A DNA stretch of 64,000 nucleotides from Pyrenochaeta sp. MPI-SDFR-AT-0127. Taxonomy: Eukaryota > Ascomycota > Dothideomycetes > Pleosporales > Cucurbitariaceae. Shown in pieces: positions 12,226 through 22,161 of the stretch (the first letter of the stretch is position 1; each line of letters opens with the position of its first letter). A program made the position numbers and the translations under genes. The stretch lies in NCBI GenBank assembly GCA_020747015.1, contig JAGTJM010000101.1:1-64000 (forward strand). The letters are read 5' to 3'. The notes below the pieces were generated by a model. The model ran no database searches. It had not been told where the DNA came from and saw nothing but the letters and a program-made list of their open reading frames with translations.

Positions 12226-13141
12226 ACGGTACTCGAAATAAAAGTGGATGAGAAGGGAGCCGGGTGACGAATGGGTATTCTTGTATATACTTCATGAACG
12301 AAAAAGCACACATCTCCCAATGTCAACTATCTTCATAGAACTGTATAATATGCTGGCATTTCTGCAAATTTTTGTGGAATGTGCGCACCGAAAGACTGCT
12401 TTAGCACCGTTCTCAAGAGATCGACATGTAACTCTTGCAATACCAACGGCCAAGTACATATCATTCTCTTGTTGTTTTAGATTCCATCAATCTATCAAAA
12501 TAGCATGGTGACTAGAAGAATGCATGTTCTGGATACGGAATAGGTGATTACACTGACTTAGTTAAGTAAGCGGACGGAAAGTAAAATGGAGCAAATACTA
12601 CAGGTCTGATCAATTCCTTCTAAAGAACGTCAAATATCGTATTATTTCCATTGATAGGTAGCAGGAATACCTAGAAAAAATAATGATTAAACCCTTCGGA
12701 GCTAAAAGCATCTTGTGGAAGGTTTCTTTGTGGGCTGCAGTGATGGACTTTGTTAGTTGTACCATCTTTCTCACTGTAGTGTGGAGCTCCTTATTGAATG
12801 CTTTTAGACATGTTGTATATTCTGTAGCTTTTGGATACTAAATGCCTCAGATGGTAAATCTGACAGAGGTGCGGGCATACTCACCTGATTGCACATTCAG
12901 GACAACAGATTCCCAATCACTACAGAAATACGGGAGTCTTGCTGATATGTATATGTAATAGAGAAGACATTATCTTTCTACCGGCTAACGTAATTCAACA
13001 GATCAACCGACACCGTGTTGTAATGACATATTCAGGAGCCGATAGAACCATACGTTGTTCCAGATGTATATGCACGCAAGCAATCAGCCCATATATACGC
13101 ATCCGCGCCCAATTCCCCCGGCACCTCCAAATTCTCTTCAC
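12226..13141. other. 3' flank of the LPMO gene, no gene seen
   Basis: AT-rich intergenic DNA between the LPMO gene and the convergent frameshifted F-box-like gene. The small open frames here (for example 12248-12511) carry no motif and probably overlap the LPMO 3' untranslated region. Confidence 0.5.
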
Positions 13142-14235
13142 TCAATTGTGCAAAGAATTGCCCCCAAACACCCTTCTCTGCTCCGTCCATGCTTCGCCCC
13201 GGTCATGTTTAAGCTGATTCTTCATTTGTTGTAGCTCTTGGTATTCCTTACCGATCCACTGCTTACGCGCTTGTATAGCGAATTTCTCGTCTTTAGGTAT
13301 TCCTTCAAAATATAGTAATTCCAGCTCATGGGTTCCCTCAAAACCAAGCCCGGGTTCAGGTTGGTCGTGACCCATTTCATATCTATACTTCTTCCAAGTC
13401 CCCTGGTCTGCAAATGTGGCTTCGCAGTCTCGGGATGGACAATGGTTAATGCCATCAATTGCATATCTTGCATAAGATTCTATTCTCAGCCAGTCTAGGC
13501 CACGCATTTCATGTTCCAGGCCATTGCCTCTCTCTCGCAATGCTATCAAGGTTCCCAGTGAGCCAAACGAAAATTTCGTTGGGGGCAGCAAGACGCGCTC
13601 TGGTGTCCAGGCTTGGTCGAGGATATGCCATGAAGGTTCCGAAGTACTTGCCGCACGCCACAGAGAGTAGCGTGGTTGTTCGCTTCTACCATGGTCAAAT
13701 GCAATATCGACGAGGATGCGCCTTCCACGACCATCGAAATCGTCTTGTAATCTTCATGGAATTTGCCTTCTGAGTGCGGCAAGCAATTATTTGGTAGCAT
13801 GCCCAATAATATCATCCGTCTTATGGCCTGGAAAAATTTGACCGCTTCGCCCCAGAAGGTTTGCGACTTGTCCGCTGTGTTTCTTCCTCGTTTCTGTCCT
13901 GTGAACCTTTCACCATCCCCTGCAAAGACAAACTCGAGACAAACTAGATCAATTTCTATCTTCGTAATGCACTGTGCGAAATCTGTACAGTGGGTTAATA
14001 TAGGAGGATAACGGGTATTGTCAACTCCAGAGATCGATGTGTCGTAAATGTGATACCAATGGCTAGGTTCAACCCAAAATAATTTCGCTGCGCGATCACG
14101 TGTGTGAGAGCATGTCCGCATCAATTGGAATAGTGTGGATGTATCGCAGTGCTCGTAGACGATGAACTGGATGTCGACTGGAAGGCGGAGGAACTGAAAT
14201 GGTGTGCTTATGATACTAAAGCGGATTGCTGCCAT
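13142..14235 (-). pseudogene. F-box-like/zinc-finger-like protein gene broken by one frameshift
   Basis: Member of a fungal family with an F-box-like N-terminus (FLRLPVDIQFIVYEHCD.STLFQLM) and a C2H2-like segment near the C-terminus (CPSRDCEATF...WKKY...GH, where a usual His is Tyr). Starting at ATG 14235, the first frame is good as far as about 13747. After that the family-like text (DDFDGRGRRILVDIAF, then LDQAWTPERVLLPP) runs in another frame from 13744 to the stop at 13142. Only two bases separate the codons on either side, so a single base appears to be missing near 13745. No donor/acceptor pair gives a sensible intron here. Function is unknown; F-box proteins normally recruit substrates to SCF ubiquitin ligases. 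It may be a recent pseudogene or an assembly error at a short A-run. Confidence 0.7.
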
Positions 14236-15489
14236 GGGTTCACGAAATGGTGGACTGGAATTAGGGCTCTTTGGTGGTAGGCCACACAGAGATTGGGATC
14301 CTATGCCATTTTGGCGCTAATTGTGAGGAGGGTGGTACTGTTCAAGTGGAGGAAAGTCAAGACACCATGGTGAAATGGGTGGCCGGTTCATTCTTATGAG
14401 CGGGCTTAAACCCCTCCATCTGCACGCGATGAGATCCTAGCCAGAAGCATCGGTCAATCACAATTACGTTTACGATGAAAATCTCAAAACATATCATCAC
14501 TGCTAGGACTACTAGCAATTAGAGTTAGCATACCTGGTAATTTCAGTCTACGCTATACTAAACAAATACTCCGTACACCATTTTACTAAGCATCCATAGC
14601 CATCTACCATTGGGACTTTTATCGGAATTCCCGGATCTGGAAAACGCGTTTACGCTCTTTTCCTTTAGTGAGCTGAAGTGTTGATATTGTATATGTATTA
14701 GAACCTGTGCTTTCTGGGAGAATTTTGTCTTATATGTTGATATCCTGGGGTTTTGTACCGATTGGTAATTGATGCTCCGAGACATTTGTTCTCAGTTGTC
14801 TTTTCGGAAACATTCGATGCGACAGTAAGGTATATAAGCTGGCATTGAAAATGACTGGATGTTTTCAAAGAGCAGCTAATGGTGTGCCATCTAAGAAGAT
14901 GAATCTATCTTGAGGATTGGATTTAAAGATAAAAGCAATTGTCTCGTAGGAGTTTGACATGTTCGAAAAGCCTGATCGCTCACTGTACCATACGGTTGAT
15001 TTCGTCTACCACGAACTGCTGTGAACCACTCGGTATAGTATCGCGTCCGAGGGCCGTTACCTCACGACAAGATCTATAAAAGTCATGAACATTGCACACT
15101 GATCCAAGTGCTACGATTCTGGGGTCTTTAGGAAGTATCTGTCGGACAGATCTCATCGATGACTACCTGCTACCAGCTAGCAATGTTGCAATAACCTGTA
15201 CAGTTCATTTCAATTCTATGGACGACTTGAAGCTCACTAACGATATTGCTGGGGAAGGCTCTTGTATTTGGTAGGCCGTAAGTCCTTGTTGGATTTTTCT
15301 TTGTGATTGCAGCATCAGAGTTAGAACACCTGGAGTGATTGCTCAGTAACTAAACACATCCCGCTTGAAGGGCAATCATTGCGAAAGATAGATAATTCAC
15401 CTCATCCTACCATACATTTCTCTACGCGCTATTCGCAAATCTTGTGGATGATTACGGCTATAAAACTAGGTAGTGAGGATGACGGTGTG
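14236..15489. other. Intergenic stretch, no gene seen
   Basis: Low-coding DNA upstream of the F-box-like pseudogene and downstream of the first ten-cysteine secreted protein gene. Frames at 14558-14785 and 15092-15274 are short and without motifs. Confidence 0.5.
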
Positions 15490-16221
15490 TTAACAACCGC
15501 ATCCTCCACCGCAACTAAGAACGGTCACCCAATCTATATCGCACTGAGAATGAATCGTACATTGTGCCCATTCTCCATTACCGTTGTCGATAGCAGTCCA
15601 GCACCAACTTCCAGATTCAAGCGGGTTGCACCTGGACCAACACCGCTCATTTCTGCATTGATCATACGGTGTGCTCCAGTCGCAACTCCTTTTGGCCAAC
15701 TGGGCCGCGCGAGCCCTCACCAACGGATTCGCGGATGAAGTGGTTGGAGGACGCAAGACCCCATCATCTGGTGGTCCTTGCTTATCTCCAATTGATAGAG
15801 GATGATCTCGACATTTTCGGTACTACCACGATTCAGTTTGTATCATAATAAGCGCGGTGTACAAAACATGGCTCTTTGTCGTTACGCACACGAGAAGGGT
15901 CTTCTCCCTCTGGAACTTCCATAACGCCCAGTGGACCGCATTCAGCAGCGAGCTCTTCGTAAGTCTGCTTTGCTGTTCGGAGTGCCTTGATAATAGGTGC
16001 GCCGTCGTGACCTAAGGGATGCTCGCGACAAAGATTGTACTATCGGGAAGTAAGACTTCGTCAATGTGGTGCTACAAAGAAGGCAAAAATACGTCTTCGA
16101 GGTTTGCCCCTTGTGGGATCACATCAACGCATTTGGTAATTTTATCGTAAGACTCGTTGATGTCCTGAGAGGCAACAGTGGCTGCAGCAGCTAGAAACAA
16201 AACTGAGAATTTGAACTTCAT
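15490..16221 (-). CDS. Secreted, Kex2-processed ten-cysteine protein (effector candidate, copy A)
   Basis: Small secreted cysteine-rich protein of unknown function, paralogous to the divergent gene at 17397-17991. Three exons: 16093-16221, 15890-16039 and 15490-15822, joined by phase-0 introns of 53 and 67 bp (donors GTATTT and GTGCGT; acceptors GATAG and GGTAG), 203 residues. A signal peptide (MKFKFSVLFLAAAATVAS) is followed by a pro-region. The C-terminal 65 residues come after a Kex2 dibasic site (LAKR) and contain ten cysteines with spacings 8, 4, 3, 8, 13, 5, 9, 3, 1, ending in CGGGCGC. Exons 2 and 3 each start with a Y..CR.HP motif, and each preceding exon ends in a similar V.P.G stretch, so one pro-region module seems duplicated relative to copy B. 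Likely five disulfides. An apoplastic effector, antimicrobial or signalling role are all possible. Confidence 0.8.
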
Positions 16222-17396
16222 GGCTTGCAAATAGTCATAGAAGAAATATGACAGTGGGCACCGAGCGTAACTCCTTATGTCGGAATCCATCTGGAGGAAA
16301 ACTGATAGCTTTTATCTTGCTCACGCAAAGTGGTAGCTGCAACTAACTTGACCAAGAACCATCACTCCATTGACAGGAATAGAGCCAAAATTAGGCTTTC
16401 CACCAGTGCGTGCCTATACGAAAGCGTATCCGGGGTACCTCGTGTTGGTATTGGCAATTGGCCTCACCAGTTTCAACAGGATGAAACAACATTTTATTTG
16501 ACCTTGGCTAAAAGGTGTTCTTAGAACGGATAGAGCTCCGCTACAACACTCCAAGACATAATTGATGGCCTTACTACAATTCGCCGATGTCGCATTGTAT
16601 CCAGTCACGGTGTTGTGCGTAATGCTTACCATGCTGATTTGTTTGTGTAACCCAGGCCACGAGTAGGAAGACAAGTATTTTTTCTGGGTATAAAGTCTTT
16701 CTTAGATTGGCCATAACTGTCAATGCTCTGACTATTTGATTCGGCCCTGCGAATCGGCCCGTTCCGCATGCACAAAGCTCAGAATACGTTTCACTACTCT
16801 GGCACTAAGTCGTGTGCGCATCAGTAGCACTGTGAGAGCAGTACACACACTTCTGCAATTGACTCTCTCCTACTTCGGAAGTAAGCGCTTAACGTGCCCC
16901 ACAACAGCTTAGATATTGGCACGGCGAATGGAGATGGAACTATTTCGGCGCTATAAGGGGTGACCCACAAAGTATAGCCTCACCGACTAATCACAAGATT
17001 CAACCCTTAATGTCACATCACACGAGGTGTCCCGCCTCAGTTATTGGCTTTGGGGCCATTCAATGCATTTCGTTCTCTCGGCCAAGGCGGTGATATACTC
17101 TGTATGAGTATGATGCATTTCGTGTCAGCACTGTTCGACGAGAAAGACGAATCTCTTCCCTTTTGCGGATTGAATATCACTTCTAGGTTTTCGTATCAAG
17201 CCTTGGCTTCATGAAATGAAGTTGATTGTTGGGAGCCTTAACAACAAGGGCCCATTCCCGAACAGCCAATATTCACTAGTCCTTGAAATCGTAGAACATA
17301 AAAGCTGTCGAAATATCATGTCATACTCTACTGCTTCCAACACCCGCGAGAATCTGCGCCTTACTGTTGTCGTCTTTCTTGTGAATCAAACTGAAT
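16222..17396. promoter_or_regulatory. Shared divergent intergenic region of the two ten-cysteine genes
   Basis: About 1.2 kb lies between the two start codons, which point away from each other, so regulatory sites may be shared. No clear TATA box or repeated operator was found. An 86-codon minus frame at 16414-16674 has no start or motif that would support a gene. Confidence 0.4.
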
Positions 17397-17991
17397 ATGA
17401 GGCACATCCTTACTATCCTATTTTTCGCCGTCGTGGCTACCGCCAATGCTCTAGCTCATCCTGATGCCTCTCAAGGCCTAGAACTACCGGGACCCACGTC
17501 TGAGGATGTTGCAATCGAATGTGGCAAGCTGGGGGTCATGGAGGTTCCTTCAGGAGAAGACCCTGCAAAAGTAAGTGTTATCCATAACGCGCCGTAGCGT
17601 TCCTCTTCTCGCCCAATATATGTACAATTTAAATTCTTATATGTGTCCTGGCCTTATGATATCACAGTACCGAAAATGCCGTGATCATCCGACTGGACTA
17701 AGTGGACCAAGTCTGGAGGAGGTTGAAGGGGGACCAGAAGAAATGGAGGATAAGGTCACTCCTGTCACTCCTCTAGTACGCACACGCCGTGAAATCAGGC
17801 TCGCGAAGAGGCAATGCTGGTGGGAACATGGTTGCAGTGATAACTGGTGCTGGTCACAGTGTAACAACCAGGGAGGCTGGTGCTGGCTTGCTGTCGATGG
17901 TGGCGGGGGGCCGTGGGCAAGGTGTTCTCATCGGCTTCAGTGCTCGCCCGGTCATTTTGGATTTGGTTGTGGTGGAGGATGCGGTTGTTGA
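17397..17991 (+). CDS. Secreted, Kex2-processed ten-cysteine protein (effector candidate, copy B)
   Basis: Paralogue of the gene at 15490-16221, on the opposite strand. Two exons, 17397-17570 and 17668-17991, joined by a phase-0 intron (GTAAGT...TCACAG), 165 residues. The signal peptide (MRHILTILFFAVVATANALA) is followed by a pro-region with the shared LGVMEVP.GEDP block, and exon 2 opens with YRKCRDHP exactly as exon 3 of copy A does. After the dibasic LAKR site, 59 residues carry ten cysteines with spacings 5, 4, 3, 6, 13, 5, 8, 3, 1 and the same CGGGCGC end. Both copies keep WCW, an A.D.G.G.W core and the 13- and 5-residue gaps. It is rich in Trp and Gly. No known family was recognised; the role is inferred only from secretion and cysteine pattern. 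Confidence 0.82.
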
Positions 17992-20177
17992 CGACATGAA
18001 CAGTGCAACGCGTACAGCAGATCCTATTCAGCATCTACCATACACGCATCAATCATTTAGAGTTAGCATAAAGCATGTTCATAAATATATTACTTTGGGG
18101 AACATGGGAAGATCACTCTAGATCAATTAGATGCGCTAAGACAAACATGAATGCCTTTGTAAAATAATTTTTTTACTCAACCCGACGAGCACCACACTAA
18201 GACTACCCACTAAATGTGCTTAAACTTTGTTTTACATGCTATTTCGGCCTGCTTTCTAGTAATAGTATGCAGGAGTAGGAGGATCAAGACCAGGTACTGC
18301 CTTCAGGTAGAGACTTCCACAGTCAAAGCAATGAGAGGTCATCATAGATAAAGAAGGATAAGGCAATCGAGTTGAGATTCTTCTTGTCTGTTGTGTGTTG
18401 TGTTATTGATGATGTGTATTTACCTCCTTGTGCAACCTAGTAAGCCTTCCAAGCTTTATCGGCTGTATTCGGCGCGGACATTCAAAGCCCAGGTGGTATG
18501 AAAGATAACCACACTGTGCACCGACACAATAGCGGCCAACAATTAAGTGAAATCTATTCTCACACAATTCTCTTTCCGGATCTGATCTTAAGTTCCACAG
18601 GGGTGTAACGTGAGTCCTGAGTAACCAACATAAGCTGTGGCTGAGCAAGCCTAAGCTCGCCACAAGCCAGCGTGATTGTACCTGATTCGTGCCTGAACTT
18701 GCGGTGAGCCATTAAGAGCTAACGTGATTTTGCCTGATTTCCTCTTTAAGCAGCATAAAGAGAGTCTGATATTAGGCCCTAATCAGCTCGTAGAGATGTG
18801 AGGGGTCTAGGATTGCCTGGTCCCAGTTTCAGGCCACAGAGTCTTCAGTGGCATAGCTCCGTGACCCCTGCACTAGCAATACTTTCCTTTTATCTACAGT
18901 TGAGATCGTTCTAGTATTGAAAAGGTGCACTGTTCCTAGTCTCCGGGTCTCTATCGCAGCTGGCTTGGATGAATGCGAGCCTACGTGTTGATGACTATAG
19001 GGGCGTAGCACCACACTCTCAACTCGCTGTATCATGCGGATGCTAATGGAAAATCCCCTCCCGCAAATCATCATATATTCTACGGCGTTTCCAAATGCCT
19101 GAAGACGCCACGAATGATGGGCCATCGCACGGATACCAGGACTTCTTATGTCTACTTAGCTTGCGTAAATAACACTGTTGTTCTACTGTTAGCTTACAAT
19201 TCAAAAGCCTAGTAGCACTAGCTGGCTATACTATGTTCGTTATGCGTTATGCGCCGCTTCATTACAATCTAGGTAGTAGAGAGGCGCCAAGCGGAACGAT
19301 ATCCCGGTGTTTCCTACTGGTGAGCACAACATAACTCTCTGCATAGTATAGCTCGTTAGTCATGGTTTCTCATGGCCTCCCTCGATTACGGTTAAGCTAC
19401 CTCCAATAGCGGCTTCATTCTCTAATCAGATACCTCTAGCTCACCTCTAGATTCGTCATTAAGGGGCTTATGACACCTTGAATCTAGCTTTGAAACGACG
19501 ATAAATCGCCCGTAATACGTAGCTCCGGGCTCGTTTGGGAGTGTTGGAGTTAGATATTAAGAACCTTTCAAACTCTAGTCTAACTGTTCAAATCCTAGAT
19601 ATAAAGATTATAAGGACTATCACTAGTAACTGACTGTCCACTGTCCTAGCCGGCTCTCTTCCTATGAGGCATGAGTAACAATCCCGGTGAAGGTGGACGT
19701 AGGTTTCATGCCGGCAGGATGTAGCGTGATGAGCTGGCAGGTGAACGGCTCAGAGCTCCCAACATCTGGAATGGTGTGCTTGCTTGAAGTCTATTTGCTT
19801 CCCTATTGACTTGCTCTTCAGTAAGTATCTCCGCAGATAGTAACGAGATAATAGTGAGGATGTGAAGGGAAATCAACCTACTATAAATGTATCTTAATCA
19901 CGAAACATGGAGCTTCTAAGATAGTACAGGCTCGGATAATTTTAAGAGCAATTGTGCTCTAGATATCCATCATACCACGTGTGGTCGCATTAAATTACAT
20001 AAAAACAAGCAATTTTTCTTAATAAGGAGGAGACTTGCCGTTGTTATTAAGGTGTGCGTGATTCTCAAACAAAGCTCCTACCCAATTAGTTGTAGTCAAC
20101 CCATCGAAGAACTGGGCATTTACGATTGGCGCGAAGTCCATAGCACTGGCTAGGTCGGATGACTGCGCATGGCTTAA
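17992..20177. other. Long gene-poor stretch
   Basis: About 2.2 kb with no supported gene. Minus frames at 18403-18663 and 18829-19125 lack motifs. Around 18670-18740 two near-copies of a GTGATT...CCTGATT string occur. The composition is mixed and may include old, unrecognisable repeat remnants. Confidence 0.45.
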
Positions 20178-21675
20178 TTCGTAGCTGTTATCAGACTGAG
20201 GAAGGCGATCACGTGCAAAGCCGACATCCAAATCTCGCTCATCACAGCGCCATACTTTGATGCATCACTGTACCATGCCATCTCCTACACATGGAGCGAT
20301 CCAGCTTGTGAGGAAGATATTGCGATTGGCGAAAGTAAGGACAACGACCAAAGAGGCGGTCGCGGTGGTTGCACAAGGCTGACCGTTCACAAGGATTGTG
20401 CGCATGTTTTGCGACAATTGGCCCACTTTAACACTATGAAGTACTACTGGGTAGACGCAATTTGCATCGACCAAAATGACGATTATGGGAAGAGTCATAA
20501 AGTTGCGATGATGGACGACATCTTCAGCCGGGCGGAGGGTGTCTTGGTTTATGTGGAGATGCATGAAAACGACAGCACATATATGGCTGATACACTTCAC
20601 GACTTCGATGAACACTTGGCGTTGCACAAAAGTCAACCATCACTTTCATCGGCAGGGATCGCGACTGAACAGACGAGAATGGTAAGACGCTGTGGCATTG
20701 CGAACAGGGGCTGGATACAGTCTCCAACCTCGCTACACTGAGACTGTACGAGGCTCTCCACGCTTTCGCTCAACGGCTGTACTTCTGGCAGATATGGATA
20801 CAGCAGGAGTTGTTCGTGACTCGTCGCATTACCATCTTCTGCGGATTTGGTGAGCCACGTAATTCGCTTCGTAAACTCACGACGACTGATTTTGGTAAAG
20901 AATATTTGGCTCAAACACCAAGAAACGCAGCGCTCAACTTCCTCAATCACGGTAGCTCGGGCCTCAGCACCGGCTTCGAAGACAAGCTCCACGAGCGAGC
21001 ATAGGCTACCGAAAGGGAGCGCAAAAGAAAGAGCGTGTAAGTATTAGGGGAATATACTTACACTGTGCGAAGATCGCAATTGTCAGGACCCGCGAGACAC
21101 GGTATACGGCACCCTTGCTCTGATTAATTGGGGCGACGGCACAACATTGATGTTCGATGGGGAAACGATATGGGCCGAAGCAAATGTAGATGGAATCCTA
21201 CAGCCAGACTACACGAAATCAACTTATGAACTAGCGAAAGGAGGTATGATGAACTTCAAAGACTTGAGTGAACTTGTCAAGGTACTCATTAACATGCTGG
21301 AACTTAGCCTGCAGAGCGAAAACGTAAAGATGAGTATCAATTCTCGGCACCGTCGGTATATTTCAGCGAACTGAATGAGGCCGAAGACATATGTCCTTCT
21401 CGAATCATTCAGAGCAAGAAAAACTGCAAATCATGGAAGGAGGCATTCAATTGACCCCGAGAGTAGCTGAATAATCGAGAAATTAATGACTTTAGAGCAT
21501 GACTATGTTCGTATTATGGATTATGGATCAGTTTGGCGATTGTTGTGCAATCGCAAGTGCCGCTACGACACACAACGACCGGCTCATTCCTACGAGACAC
21601 GGCCTTGGCTTTGTCCTCCGACAGGTCAATACGACAAGTAAATACTTTGCACTCGTCGAAAATGTGTGGTTCCCT
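20178..21675 (+). pseudogene. Decayed HET (heterokaryon incompatibility) domain gene
   Basis: HET motifs appear in order but in changing frames. YHAISYTWSDP (20271 on) and YYWVDAICIDQ (about 20442) share one frame. QRLYFWQIWIQQE (about 20770-20808) is in another frame, with the switch near 20666-20680 where no convincing intron fits. The frame then stops at 21004. Text typical of the region after the domain, DPRDTVYGTLALINW and PDYTKSTYELA, resumes at about 21090-21230. A further related segment (AIASAATTHNDRLIPTRHGLGFVLRQ) lies at 21537-21615. At least one frameshift and an unresolved junction at 21005-21065 make this most likely a dead allorecognition gene. Unusual splicing cannot be ruled out for the second break. 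Intact HET proteins trigger cell death after fusion of incompatible hyphae. Confidence 0.75.
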
Positions 21676-22161
21676 CTAAAATATATACTGGGTGATCTCC
21701 AGATGACTGCTTTCTTGATATGGCTCAAACTCGGGGTTGCATTGATACACATCGTAATTGGGTCGTCCATCGCTCATTCCAAACCCATTATAGGACTGCC
21801 AGGCAAAGATACACTTGATCATTTGAGCAACAGTTTTACTCTAGAGCTGTACTCGAGCTGCGCTGAGATACTAGAAGATAGACATGCCTGAACGGCTAAT
21901 GAATTCCCGACAAATGCGAAGGCTATCATGTTCGCATTTTTTGCGGACTGGCATTACGCGACAGCAGAACGATCATAATAGCCTTGTAATTTCTGTAACG
22001 TTATGTTGGAACTGCCTGTTCATATTCTTTTGCACGTAAAGTTGAGTTCTAGTAGAGAATTAATCCCCGCCAGAGATATTCAGGCTATTTTGTTATTACG
22101 AAACTAACTTCATTTTCTACCTCCACTACAGCTGGTCCATCTTTAAAACTGTGCCATAGTC

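Noticed and set aside
12248..12511. 87-codon ATG frame after the LPMO gene
   Set aside because: It lies in the probable 3' untranslated region and has no motif, signal peptide or splice support.
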